Counted from the stretch's first letter, positions 37,546 through 47,197 are shown. The stretch: 64,000 bases of DNA from an uncultured bacterium (GCA_950022495.1 CATLLJ010000013.1:1-64000); one strand, 5' to 3'. Program-made: numbers and translations. Notes: generated by a model not told the origin, from the letters alone.

Positions 37546-38806
37546 TTGGAAAGAATATAAATTAAAGGATATAGCATTAATTAATCCTACTGAGTCTTTA
37601 AAAAAAGGTGAATTGGCAAAAAAAGTCTCTATGGATGTACTGATACCATTTTACAAAAAAGTTCCTAGTTGTTTGGTAGAAAAATATAATGGTGGAACTA
37701 AATTCAGAAATGGCGATACTATTATGGCAAGAATTACACCTTGCTTGGAAAATGGAAAAACTGCCAAAGTAGATATTTTAGATGATAATGAGATTGGTTT
37801 CGGTTCAACAGAGTATATTGTATTTAGAGCAATTGATAATAAAACGGATTCGGACTATCTTTATTATTTGATTACAAGTTCTCAAATAAGAGAGCCTGCA
37901 ATAAAATCTATGGTAGGTTCTTCGGGCAGACAAAGAGTCCAAACTGATGTTGTAAAAGATTTGAGTATAATTTTACCGCCGCTACCAATCCAACAAAAAA
38001 TAGCGAAGGTGTTGAGTGCGATTGATGATAAGATTGAACTGAATAACAAGATAAATGAAAACTTAGAACAACAAGCTCAAGCTATCTTCAAGTCTTGGTT
38101 TGTAGATGTTGTTGAAGGAGACAATATATCTGAACAATTTGGCAAAATTCCAATGAATTCAAAAATATGCAAAGTTGGAGATTTACCACTGTTAATAACT
38201 GATTATGTCGCTAATGGTAGTTTTGCATCATTAAAAGAAAATGTTAATCTGTATCAGGAAAAAAATTATGCATATTTTATTAGGAATACTGACTTAAAAA
38301 CGGGTTCATTTAATGTATATGTGGATAAAAAATCTTACGATTTCCTATCAAAATCAGTATTATATGGAAATGAAATTATAATATCTAATGTAGGCGATGT
38401 TGGAAGTGTATTTTTATGTCCAAGACTAGATTTACCAATGACGCTTGGAAATAATATCATAATGTTAAGGCCAGATAATGAAAATCTTATATATTACTTG
38501 TATATATGGTTTAAGTGGTCATATGGACAAGAATTAATTCAAGGTATCAAGGGTGGCTCTGCTCAACCAAAATTCAATAAGACTGATTTTAAATCATTAC
38601 CTATTATATTGCCTGATAAAAAGCTGTTGGCGGAATTTGATAATATAACAGCACCCATATTTAAAATAATAATGAAGAATAATGAAGAAAATAAGAATTT
38701 AACCCAACTTCGTGATACACTTTTACCAAAGCTCATGAGTGGCGAAATTGATGTCTCAAATATCGATATTTTAGATGATAAACTATTATTTGATAAAGAA
38801 AAGTAG
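37535..38806 (+). CDS. hsdS: Type I restriction-modification specificity subunit
   Basis: HsdS reads the bipartite target sequence through two target-recognition domains. The first spans residues ~1-140. The central conserved helix region contains LPPLPIQQKIAKVLSAIDDK, with a helical spacer. The second TRD follows from ~205, and the C-terminal conserved repeat contains NLTQLRDTLLPKLMSGEI. The 423-residue length is normal and both TRDs look intact. The ATG at 37535 is chosen because the upstream in-frame ATG overlaps the GGAGG that serves it. The gene overlaps the membrane-protein gene. The recognition sequence cannot be read from this. Confidence 0.94.
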   Translation: MTSDWKEYKLKDIALINPTESLKKGELAKKVSMDVLIPFYKKVPSCLVEKYNGGTKFRNGDTIMARITPCLENGKTAKVDILDDNEIGFGSTEYIVFRAIDNKTDSDYLYYLITSSQIREPAIKSMVGSSGRQRVQTDVVKDLSIILPPLPIQQKIAKVLSAIDDKIELNNKINENLEQQAQAIFKSWFVDVVEGDNISEQFGKIPMNSKICKVGDLPLLITDYVANGSFASLKENVNLYQEKNYAYFIRNTDLKTGSFNVYVDKKSYDFLSKSVLYGNEIIISNVGDVGSVFLCPRLDLPMTLGNNIIMLRPDNENLIYYLYIWFKWSYGQELIQGIKGGSAQPKFNKTDFKSLPIILPDKKLLAEFDNITAPIFKIIMKNNEENKNLTQLRDTLLPKLMSGEIDVSNIDILDDKLLFDKEK

Positions 38807-38813
38807 GAGAATA

Positions 38814-40118
38814 ATGGAGAATAGTATCAAATCAAGATTAGATACCAATAGTGGCTTTGAAATCACATCAGTTGGACAATATTTGGAGAAAATAAAAGAA
38901 ATTGTTGACAGTGAAGACGGCTTCACTTTATTTTTTAGAGGACAAAAAGCTGAATATTGGGATATCCAATCAAGTCTATTCAGAGAAAATAAACTAAATA
39001 TTGAGCATAAATTAATGGTTTTGCCTAAATCTAAATTGCCATTAGAATTTAATTCTAACTGTGATGCATTCGATTTAATGACAAAATGTCAGCACTATGG
39101 TTTATGCACAAGGTTGTTAGATATTACAACTAATCCATTGGTAGCATTATATTTTGCCTGTAAAAGTGTTGGTGAAGAAAAATATTTTAAAGAGGAAGAA
39201 GTAGAATCTGATGATATACAAAATTGGGAATTAAGAGAACCCTGGGGGATTATTTATTATACTATAGCATATCCTTATTATTCTTTCTCCAAAGAAGTAC
39301 AAATTGTATCGGCTTTATCACAGTATAACTTAGACAAAGAAAATGATTTAAAAGATATCTTAAGAAAACTTAAAAATGAAAACATAATAACTGATGAAGA
39401 TCTTAATAGATGGTCTAAAAAAGAAAACTATGCAGAATTTATATCGATAATTCAGAATAATTACACTGTCATACCAATATCAAATAATGAAAGAATAAAG
39501 AGACAAAGTGGAGCTTTCCTATTACCAGGAATGTTTTCCGTAATAAAAGATCTAAAAGGAGAGTTTCAGATTTATAGAAGTTGCAAAAGCTTAAAAGATG
39601 AGTTTTTTGAAAAATTTTTCTATGTTGATGGCGATAATAAAGAAAAAATTTTAAAAGAACTAGATTTATGCAATATAAATGAATCAACATTATTTCCCGA
39701 ATTAGAACACCAATTGAATTACATAAAAGAATCAAATTCAGGCAGATATGATGCACCAGATTTCGTAAAATATACAGAGTTTTCACCAGAGGAGTATGAT
39801 GAACTTAATGAACTTTTTGATAATTATGTAGAAGATGAAGATGAAATAGTTTCAAAATTTAAAAGTGAACTAAGTGATTATTTATATTCAACCTCAATAT
39901 ATAAAGGTGTTGAAGAATCTTTATATAGTATGGTTTTAGAAAATTTAATTGTTGATTGGTATAAAAAAGATTCAATAAAAAGTAAAATTCGTTTAGAAAC
40001 TATTAAAATATTACGAAGAAAAAGTATTAGTAGAAATGATGCTAATGAAATAGCTGACAATATGTTAGATACAATTTTAAACATATATGCGAATAATCTA
40101 AGTGAAGATAAGGAATAA
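38814..40118 (+). CDS. FRG-domain protein
   Basis: FRG domains are named after a Phe-Arg-Gly signature, here F41-R42-G43 (LFFRGQKAEYW). The typical downstream segment follows with H-Y-G (CQHYGLCTRLLDITTNPLVALYFA), matching the conserved core that ends in LLDxTxNPLxALxFA. The domain is found beside restriction and toxin genes and its activity is not established. The C-terminal ~200 residues are acidic and helical. The ATG at 38814 is supported by TAGGAGA just upstream. It lies between hsdS and hsdR and is probably an accessory effector or sensor of the island. Confidence 0.85.
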   Translation: MENSIKSRLDTNSGFEITSVGQYLEKIKEIVDSEDGFTLFFRGQKAEYWDIQSSLFRENKLNIEHKLMVLPKSKLPLEFNSNCDAFDLMTKCQHYGLCTRLLDITTNPLVALYFACKSVGEEKYFKEEEVESDDIQNWELREPWGIIYYTIAYPYYSFSKEVQIVSALSQYNLDKENDLKDILRKLKNENIITDEDLNRWSKKENYAEFISIIQNNYTVIPISNNERIKRQSGAFLLPGMFSVIKDLKGEFQIYRSCKSLKDEFFEKFFYVDGDNKEKILKELDLCNINESTLFPELEHQLNYIKESNSGRYDAPDFVKYTEFSPEEYDELNELFDNYVEDEDEIVSKFKSELSDYLYSTSIYKGVEESLYSMVLENLIVDWYKKDSIKSKIRLETIKILRRKSISRNDANEIADNMLDTILNIYANNLSEDKE

Positions 40119-40145
40119 ACAGAAAAAGTGGAGGTATAACAAACA

Positions 40146-40889
40146 ATGCATGGTTTCTTACTAAAATATGGGCAAAAAGAACACTTAGAACAATTGCTAA
40201 ATGGTAAATTATATTTGAAATGTATAAAATTTTTCAAAGAAAATGGAGAAGATAATATTGGTCGGTTAGACAGAAATGAAAATCTAACTGCTATTCTGAG
40301 ATATCCATATTTTAAAGGTGAATTATTCTTTAATGGTATTAAAGTAGGCATTGTAAAAGACATGAATGTATATATTCCAGAACATGATAAGGATTTTTAC
40401 ACTCATATATCATGTTTTTGTTTAACAATTGCTGACATAAAAAATTGGGGAGTACATAAATTAGCAGATAAACGAATGGGAAATTTTGGTAAAGATGTTT
40501 TGCTTATACATAACGTAAATGAATTTCAAAAAAGAATACAAGATGCCTGTGCAAATTCAAAAAACATTACAAAGTTAACAATGGATAAAGTGGCATACAT
40601 TAGCAAGGAAAATTATCATGGTAAAGTAAATATATTCAACAAATTTGATAATTTTGATTGGCAACAAGAATATAGAATTGCAGTTCAAAATATAGAAGAG
40701 TGCAATTTGGAGCATTTTTATTTAGATATAGGTAATATAAAAGATATAGCAATTTTGTCTGAAACAGACAAAATTGGATATGAATATGTAATAACTAATA
40801 AAATACATGGTGAACAAACAGATGTTCTTTTGGGAACAGAAAGTGTACAGAATTTTATAAATTCAAATACAATAAAGCAAGGAGTATAG
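40146..40889 (+). CDS. Unknown protein of a defence-island-associated type
   Basis: The 247-residue protein has no signal peptide. It starts with a pattern of a Phe/Tyr-rich strand, then LNGKLYLKCIKFFKENGED. Later it has FGKDVLLIHNVNEFQKRI, a VAYISKE strand, and FNKFDNFDWQQEYRI near the end, before a LDIGNIKDIAIL strand. I have the impression that proteins with this order of elements recur near restriction and toxin genes, but I cannot name the family or its activity. GGAGG precedes the ATG. It ends five bases before hsdR and belongs to the same operon. Confidence 0.65.
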   Translation: MHGFLLKYGQKEHLEQLLNGKLYLKCIKFFKENGEDNIGRLDRNENLTAILRYPYFKGELFFNGIKVGIVKDMNVYIPEHDKDFYTHISCFCLTIADIKNWGVHKLADKRMGNFGKDVLLIHNVNEFQKRIQDACANSKNITKLTMDKVAYISKENYHGKVNIFNKFDNFDWQQEYRIAVQNIEECNLEHFYLDIGNIKDIAILSETDKIGYEYVITNKIHGEQTDVLLGTESVQNFINSNTIKQGV

Positions 40890-40893
40890 GCTT

Positions 40894-43800
40894 ATGCAGA
40901 GCATCTACACAGAACAATCCTACGAAAATGCAGTAATTGAGTTATTTCATAACATGGGATATACCCACGTTTACGGGCCGAGTGTTGAAAATCGAGATTT
41001 TCAATCTCCGTTTTATGATGATGTTTTGGTAGATTCGATTAATAGGATTAATCCGCATGCTCCGCAGGAAGCAATCCAAGATGCTTTGTTTAAGCTTAAA
41101 AATATTGAGCATGGCGATATTGTACAGCAAAACATGGTTTTTATGGATTATCTGCAATCAGGGATTGAAGCTCGTTACACTCAAAATGGCGAACAACACA
41201 CTACAATCATTTCTCTTGCCGATTTTAACGAGCCTAAAAACAACTCATTCATAGTTGCAAACCAATGGACTTTTATCGAAAACTCCGAAAAACGTCCTGA
41301 CGTTCTAATCTTTCTTAACGGTATTCCTGTTGCATTATTTGAACTAAAATCCCCCGCAAGAGAAGAAACCGACGTATCTTGTGCTTATCGTCAAATCAAA
41401 AACTACCAAAAAGAAATTCCTTCAATGTTCGTCTATAACGCAATCTGTGTTATGTCTGACCTTCTTACAACCAAAGCAGGAACGATAACTTCAGGTGAAG
41501 ACCGCTACATGGAATGGAAAACCAAAGATGGTGAAAACTTAATCGAAGAATTTGGCAGGTTTGATGCCCTAATAGAAGGGCTTTTTGAAAAAGAACGTTT
41601 CCTTGATATCCTCAAAAACTTTATCTGTTTTAACAAAGACGGCTCAAATACTTTCAAAATCCTTGCAGGTTATCACCAATATTTTGCCGTAAATAAAGCA
41701 ATCGAATCTGCTAAACGCGCAACAGCAACAGACGGCAAAGGTGGAGTTTTCTGGCATACTCAAGGTAGCGGGAAGTCTTTATCAATGGTGTTTTTCGCTC
41801 ATCTTCTTCAAGATGCGTTAAACTCTCCTACAATTGTTGTTCTAACCGACCGTAACGACCTAGACAATCAATTATACGGTCAATTCTCAAGATGTCAGGA
41901 TTTCTTACGTCAAGTTCCTATCCAAGCAGAAAGCCGCGAACACTTGAAACAACTTCTTGACGGCAGAGTTGCAAACGGGATAATTTTTACCACAATGCAA
42001 AAGTTTGAAGAATCCACAGAGCCTTTATCAGAAAGAAGAAACATTGTTGTTATGGCAGATGAAGCTCACCGTGGGCAATATGGGCTTAAGGAAAAAGTTG
42101 ATCCAAAAACAGGACGGGTTAAAACGGGTTCTGCACGCATTATTAGAAACGCACTTCCAAACGCAACATTCGTTGGCTTTACAGGAACTCCTGTTTCAGT
42201 AAAAGACAGAAATACAAGAGAGGTTTTCGGGGATTATATTGACGTCTATGATATGACTCAAGCTGTAAAAGACCACGCAACAAAACCTGTTTATTACGAA
42301 AGCCGTGTTGTTCAGCTTCATCTTGACCCTGCGACATTAGCGCTTATTGATAAAGAGTATGACTTAATGGCACTAAATGCTGATGAAGAAGTTATCGAAA
42401 AAAGCAAGCGCCAGTTGGCAAAAATGGAAGAAGTTTTAGGAAACGATAACACCATTAATTCGCTTGTTGATGATATTCTGAAACACTACGAAGAAAACAG
42501 AGCGAATTTACTAACCGGTAAAGCAATGATTGTTGCTTATTCCCGCCCAATTGCGATAAAGATTTACCGTAGAATTTTGGAACTTCGACCTGAATGGGGT
42601 GAGAAAGACAACGAAAAAATTACGGTTGTTATGACTTCAGGAAACAACGATCCGGAAGATTGGCGAGAAATTATCGGAAACAAAACTCATAAAAACGAAC
42701 TTGCAAAAAGGTTTAAAAACAATGACGATTCCTTAAAAATCGCTATTGTTGTTGATATGTGGCTTACAGGATTTGATGTTCCGTCGCTTGCTACGATGTA
42801 TGTCTACAAACCAATGGCAGGGTATAACTTAATGCAGGCAATCGCAAGAGTTAATCGTGTTTTTAAAGACAAGGAAGGCGGCTTGGTCGTTGATTATGTT
42901 GGGATTGCAACGGCATTAAAACAAGCAATGAACGATTATACTGTGAGAGATAGAAAGAATTACGGGAACATGGATATTGCGGATGTTTCTTATCCGAAAT
43001 TCAAGGAAAAATTAGAGATTTGCCGTGATTTATTACATGGATTTGATTTCTCTAAATTTAAATCCGGAACAGATTTGGATCGTTCAAATGCGATTACTGG
43101 TGCAGTCAACTTCCTTATTTCACCTAATATGCAAGATAGAAAAGAACAATACCAGAAAGAAGCTTTATTGTTACATCAAGCATTGTCTTTATGTTCATCA
43201 ATTGCAAACGAAGATGAAAGAATCGAGGCGGCTTTCTTTGAAGCAATAAGGGTTTTAATCGGAAGACTTACAAATACAGGCGTTGGTAAAAAGATTTCCT
43301 TACCTGAAATGAACGAAAGAATTAATGAACTGCTTCGACAAAGTATAAAAAGCAAGGGTGTAATAAATTTATTCTCTGATGTTAAGGAAGAATTTTCTTT
43401 GTTTGAGCCAAAATTCTTAGACGAGATTTCAAAGATGAAAGAAAAGAACCTTGCTGTAGAAATTTTGAAGAAATTATTAGCAGAGCAGGTTTCTGTATTT
43501 AAAAGAACAAATGTTGTAAAAAGTGAAAAGTTTAGCGAAATTATTCAAGCAGCTTTAAATCGTTATATTAACGGACTTATTACAAATGCTGAAGTTATAG
43601 AAGAACTTGTTAAAATGGCAAAACAAATTGCCGAAGCTCAAAAAGCAGAGGAAGAGTTAGGTTTATCTACAGAAGAACTGGCTTTTTATGATGCATTAAC
43701 AAAACCGCAAGCAGTAAAAGATTTCTATCAGAACGATGAGTTGATAACCTTAACTAAAGAATTAACAGATACTTTGCGTAAGAATAAAACTGTAGATTGG

Positions 43801-43950
43801 CAGAATAAAGAGTTTGCACGTGCAAAAATGATGATGATGGTAAAAAGATTGCTTAAAAAATACAATTATCCGCCGGAAGGTCAGGATGATGCGGTTAATA
43901 CCGTTATGACTCAATGTGAACTTTGGACTGATAATTTGATGGAATTATAA
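40894..43950 (+). CDS. hsdR: Type I restriction endonuclease/translocase subunit
   Basis: HsdR translocates DNA and cuts it at a distance when it meets unmethylated sites. The N-terminal PD-(D/E)xK nuclease shows RPDVLIFLNG with a downstream FELKSP at about residues 136-153. The SF2 helicase core has Walker A GSGKS at 291-295, a DEAH box near 387-391 and an arginine-finger motif QAIARVNRVF further on. The 1018-residue length is typical. The ATG follows GGAG, six or so bases after the previous stop. The G+C content looks higher than that of the neighbouring accessory genes, suggesting separate origins within the island. HsdM and HsdS upstream complete the system. Confidence 0.96.
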   Translation: MQSIYTEQSYENAVIELFHNMGYTHVYGPSVENRDFQSPFYDDVLVDSINRINPHAPQEAIQDALFKLKNIEHGDIVQQNMVFMDYLQSGIEARYTQNGEQHTTIISLADFNEPKNNSFIVANQWTFIENSEKRPDVLIFLNGIPVALFELKSPAREETDVSCAYRQIKNYQKEIPSMFVYNAICVMSDLLTTKAGTITSGEDRYMEWKTKDGENLIEEFGRFDALIEGLFEKERFLDILKNFICFNKDGSNTFKILAGYHQYFAVNKAIESAKRATATDGKGGVFWHTQGSGKSLSMVFFAHLLQDALNSPTIVVLTDRNDLDNQLYGQFSRCQDFLRQVPIQAESREHLKQLLDGRVANGIIFTTMQKFEESTEPLSERRNIVVMADEAHRGQYGLKEKVDPKTGRVKTGSARIIRNALPNATFVGFTGTPVSVKDRNTREVFGDYIDVYDMTQAVKDHATKPVYYESRVVQLHLDPATLALIDKEYDLMALNADEEVIEKSKRQLAKMEEVLGNDNTINSLVDDILKHYEENRANLLTGKAMIVAYSRPIAIKIYRRILELRPEWGEKDNEKITVVMTSGNNDPEDWREIIGNKTHKNELAKRFKNNDDSLKIAIVVDMWLTGFDVPSLATMYVYKPMAGYNLMQAIARVNRVFKDKEGGLVVDYVGIATALKQAMNDYTVRDRKNYGNMDIADVSYPKFKEKLEICRDLLHGFDFSKFKSGTDLDRSNAITGAVNFLISPNMQDRKEQYQKEALLLHQALSLCSSIANEDERIEAAFFEAIRVLIGRLTNTGVGKKISLPEMNERINELLRQSIKSKGVINLFSDVKEEFSLFEPKFLDEISKMKEKNLAVEILKKLLAEQVSVFKRTNVVKSEKFSEIIQAALNRYINGLITNAEVIEELVKMAKQIAEAQKAEEELGLSTEELAFYDALTKPQAVKDFYQNDELITLTKELTDTLRKNKTVDWQNKEFARAKMMMMVKRLLKKYNYPPEGQDDAVNTVMTQCELWTDNLMEL

Positions 43951-43954
43951 AATT

Positions 43955-45781
43955 ATGTTAGAAATTACCGACTCTTTTTCTTCAATTGATGATTATTACA
44001 ATTTTGTAGATTCAATGAAATTTAATTCCATTGAACTTATGCATTCGATTCATGCTTTTAGAGAAAAAGCTATTAATTTAAATGATGAAGATAAACAAAT
44101 TATTGAATTAGAAATAAATTGTCTGCAATTTAGGGTTCAGAATGGTGAAATAAAACCATTATATGTTGGAGAAGCAGAAAATGGTAATAAAGTTGCCTTC
44201 CCAAATATAGATTTAATTAAAGAAAATGAAATTGAATATTTAAAAAAGCGATGCAATGGTATATCAAATATTTATTTTAAAACACGATTTGCTCATATTA
44301 TTTGGCATAAGACAAAGGACTTTGAATATGCCAAAAAGTCAATAGATTTCTATTTTGATTTAATCAACTACTTTAGATGTCTAGATAAAGAATTTCCCGA
44401 TGGTCATTTCGGAATAGAAGTTTGTTATGCACTTTGGAATTTGCAGCACCTTGTTCTCACAATTAATTATAAAGTAAAAGAATTGCAAGATTTAATTCTT
44501 GATTTGATTAGTAATCCAAATGAAGAAAGTTCTTGCTTTCTTAAACTAAGATTAGATAGTTTAAAAATATTGATAGAAAAGGTTAAAAAGAAAAAATTTA
44601 ATAGTAGTATTTTATATGGTTTAGAACAAATATGCGAAAATACTTTAAGTACTAATTTGAGTGAGCTTTTTGCTTCTGAATATTTAAAAACTGGGGAAGA
44701 AATAAGTAAATTATTGAAAACCGATTATAAAAGATGGATTTTAAAACAAGCAGAATATTATGAACAACTATCAAATACTGAAAACCCGATAATTGCACCG
44801 GAGTATTGCCAAAAAGCAATCGATTTATACAAAAAACTGGATAATAAGACCAAGTTAAAAGAGCTATATAAGCAATACTCTTTTTTAAGCAAATCAATTA
44901 AATTGGGTCAATATTGTTCTGAACCAATAGACTTAACATCTTGTGTTAAAGAATATGAAAAAATTGCAGAAGAACTGTCATCTGAAGAACTTTTAAAATT
45001 TATAGTATATTCTTCCGATATTATACCTAATTATAATAGAGATAAGGAATTCGTTGAAAAACAAAATGAGCAATACATGCTTTCATCTTTATTTCACACA
45101 AATATTATTGATGAATATGGTCATGTTATAGGGAAATTAGAGACAGAAGAAGATGACTTAAAACATCGAATGTATTGTTATTGCGATATTTGGTATGATA
45201 TACAATCTAAAATATTTTCTCATTTTCTAAAGAAAAGCATTGAGCTCAAAAAGATTAATGCAGAAATTGTTTTAAATTTTTTGAAAAATACTTGGTACGG
45301 TGTAAATATTGAAAAAGAGTTGTCTGGTAGTAATATTTATAAATATAACTGGTTACAATATATAGGTCCTTCAATAGAATCCTTCTTTTTGAAATTTGAA
45401 AAATTTATACAGGGTGATACAACTTCCAATTTGTATATTCAAGAAATTGATAGCTTGAGTTTAAAAATAGAAGGTATGATTAGAGATATGATTTGGTTAG
45501 CTAATATAGATGATTTTTATTTATTTTACTTTGACAGGAATGAAAATTTTAATTGGCGCAATATAAATCAATATTTAAAGGACCCAAGCATATTTAATAT
45601 TATTCCAGAAAATGATGTTTATTTTTTAAAATATTTTCTAACAGAACATAGAAATTTGCGAAACAGAATTGCTCATTCATTAACTTTTTTAGGTGAATAT
45701 GGTGTTTATAATATGGTTATTTTATTTATAGCCATTCTTAGATTATCAAAATGTTTAGTTTTAAAAAGAGAAATGAAATAA
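43955..45781 (+). CDS. HEPN-motif protein downstream of hsdR
   Basis: The 608-residue protein is mostly alpha-helical. Near the C-terminus it carries the HEPN ribonuclease motif R-x4-H as R569-N-R-I-A-H574 (in EHRNLRNRIAHS), a signature of tRNA- or mRNA-cutting toxins. The overall layout recalls the DUF4209 and LA2681-like HEPN families. It starts four bases after the hsdR stop, so it is the last gene of the restriction operon. A role as an RNase effector acting when restriction fails is plausible but unproven. It meets a nucleotidyl-cyclase-like gene tail to tail, with only four bases between the stops. Confidence 0.7.
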   Translation: MLEITDSFSSIDDYYNFVDSMKFNSIELMHSIHAFREKAINLNDEDKQIIELEINCLQFRVQNGEIKPLYVGEAENGNKVAFPNIDLIKENEIEYLKKRCNGISNIYFKTRFAHIIWHKTKDFEYAKKSIDFYFDLINYFRCLDKEFPDGHFGIEVCYALWNLQHLVLTINYKVKELQDLILDLISNPNEESSCFLKLRLDSLKILIEKVKKKKFNSSILYGLEQICENTLSTNLSELFASEYLKTGEEISKLLKTDYKRWILKQAEYYEQLSNTENPIIAPEYCQKAIDLYKKLDNKTKLKELYKQYSFLSKSIKLGQYCSEPIDLTSCVKEYEKIAEELSSEELLKFIVYSSDIIPNYNRDKEFVEKQNEQYMLSSLFHTNIIDEYGHVIGKLETEEDDLKHRMYCYCDIWYDIQSKIFSHFLKKSIELKKINAEIVLNFLKNTWYGVNIEKELSGSNIYKYNWLQYIGPSIESFFLKFEKFIQGDTTSNLYIQEIDSLSLKIEGMIRDMIWLANIDDFYLFYFDRNENFNWRNINQYLKDPSIFNIIPENDVYFLKYFLTEHRNLRNRIAHSLTFLGEYGVYNMVILFIAILRLSKCLVLKREMK

Positions 45782-45785
45782 TTAT

Positions 45786-46526
45786 TTACTCTAATACTTT
45801 CTCTATTTCTTCATCAGTAATTTTTTGCTGATTTAGCAATCTGCGTTCATATTTTGCAAACCAAGAATTAAAATATTTAATCATCCACATTATTTTTGTT
45901 TTTATTCTTTCATTGATTTTATGTTTTTTAAGCATTTCTAAAAGATTAATTTTAAAAGTTACATCATCAAAAATGTCGCATAAATGAAAAATATTCAAAA
46001 AGAATTCATTATCTTCATCTTGTATATGATAATAGCAACTTTGCGGTTCTGTAACTTTAGTTCTTACAAGAATTCTTGGAACACTAGCTTCTTTTTCTTC
46101 TAAACGAACTGCTTCAACAAGTCCTTTGCCGTAAACAATAATATCGTTATGAAAAAATTCACCTTCAACAATTGCACCACGCATTAAATATCCATATCGT
46201 AAAATCTCATTGTATATGTTTGCTACGACATTATATAATGTGGCAATTTTATCCTCTCTTTGTTTATCATTTTCTTTTAATTCAATAGCTAACAAAATGT
46301 TATCTGAAAATATTTTTACAAATATTTCTTCTTTATTGGGAAATATACCGCCACCAGATTCTTCAATGGCATCTTCCATAAACATATTTAAGTGATTTAG
46401 AAAATCAAAATCATTATCATTGCATATCATTTGCTTTGCCCCGAGCACATCTAAATATGCAATAATATGATTTGAAGTTTTATAGTTTGTTGATGGAAAT
46501 CTTGCAAAACCAGTTCTTATAACCAT
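45786..46526 (-). CDS. Nucleotidyl-cyclase-like protein
   Basis: The 246-residue product fits the class III nucleotidyl cyclase fold: a first metal-binding Asp, D26 in AYLDVLG, and a second, D75 in IFSDNILLAI. A later segment RGAIVEGEFFHNDIIVYGKG corresponds to the R-x-G-I-x-x-G region of cyclases. There is no sensory domain. Such small stand-alone cyclases include those of Pycsar defence, where a cCMP or cUMP signal triggers an effector. No effector with an obvious cyclic-nucleotide-binding domain lies on the same strand beside it. It could also be an inactive relative. The ATG follows AAGGA. Confidence 0.62.
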   Translation of the reverse strand: MVIRTGFARFPSTNYKTSNHIIAYLDVLGAKQMICNDNDFDFLNHLNMFMEDAIEESGGGIFPNKEEIFVKIFSDNILLAIELKENDKQREDKIATLYNVVANIYNEILRYGYLMRGAIVEGEFFHNDIIVYGKGLVEAVRLEEKEASVPRILVRTKVTEPQSCYYHIQDEDNEFFLNIFHLCDIFDDVTFKINLLEMLKKHKINERIKTKIMWMIKYFNSWFAKYERRLLNQQKITDEEIEKVLE

Positions 46527-46628
46527 TTTAAATCCTTATTTTACTTAATTGTATCAAAAATATAAACTTGATTTTATTCTGATTTTAAGTGATGAATACG
46601 ACACCTAAAAAAGAAAAGGAGGTCGTAG

Positions 46629-46850
46629 ATGGAAAAAGTCGGATTAAATATTACACCAAAAGAATTTAAGCAGTTAAACAAATGGGCAGAAAATGTCTAT
46701 AACACGGTTGTTATTATAGATTACTTTGTTACAAACCAGCCGGAGATTGAAGAATGCTACAATCTTGCACCGGTAGTAAAGCATTTGAGATACGATGCAG
46801 ATTTATTGAATGCGTTCTTCATTGACCACGAAGAAGAACTTGAAAAATAA
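46629..46850 (+). CDS. Small protein at the edge of the mobile region
   Basis: The 73-residue product is acidic and helical (TPKEFKQLNKWAENVYN at the start), with no recognised family. GGAGG lies about eight bases before the ATG, a good site that supports real translation. Similar small proteins are common accessory genes of phages and transposable elements. Confidence 0.6.
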   Translation: MEKVGLNITPKEFKQLNKWAENVYNTVVIIDYFVTNQPEIEECYNLAPVVKHLRYDADLLNAFFIDHEEELEK

Positions 46851-46867
46851 ACAACATTTAAATCTTA

Positions 46868-46900
46868 TTCAAATGCTGTTCAAAAGGTGTTCAAAAAGTG
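46868..46900 (+). repeat. Three 11-bp direct repeats
   Basis: TTCAAATGCTG, TTCAAAAGGTG and TTCAAAAAGTG follow each other without gaps, then TTTGTG. They lie in the 140-bp gap between two small genes and are about one helical turn each, the layout of a protein-binding iteron. Confidence 0.55.
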
Positions 46901-46990
46901 TTTGTGTCGGAATGATACGATTTGAGGTGTATACAGTTGATGTTTCATGTGGAAAGAGTAATTAATTGTGTAGCTTGAAAGGAGTATCCT

Positions 46991-47197
46991 GTGACTGAAA
47001 AATTAGATTTACTATTCGGAACAAAGATTTTAAACCGCCAAACAAATGAAATCGGATTGCTAATCAAAACTTGGAGGAACGAATTCGCAGATGGAAGTAT
47101 TTGGTTTGCAACCTGCGTTGATAAAAAAGGAAAACGATATCACGTCGAACTTGATGAAATTGTACCCATGGAGGACGTTAATGATTCTGAAGAATAA
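46991..47197 (+). CDS. Small protein, GTG start
   Basis: The 68-residue product (TEKLDLLFGTKILNRQTNEI near the start) is probably a small beta-barrel-like protein of the kind that accompanies phage genes. The GTG start is chosen because AAAGGAG lies eight bases upstream. It overlaps the next gene by 17 bp. Confidence 0.6.
   Translation: MTEKLDLLFGTKILNRQTNEIGLLIKTWRNEFADGSIWFATCVDKKGKRYHVELDEIVPMEDVNDSEE

Noticed and set aside
37535-38806. Phase-variable hsdS with inverted repeats
   Set aside because: I found only one hsdS and no inverted partner segment within the window, so inversion cannot be supported from this sequence alone.
46901-46921. Shared GAATGATAC sequence with the 42-bp repeat as the other end of a transposon
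   Set aside because: Only nine bases match and there is no further similarity. A match of that size is expected by chance in a 64-kb window.
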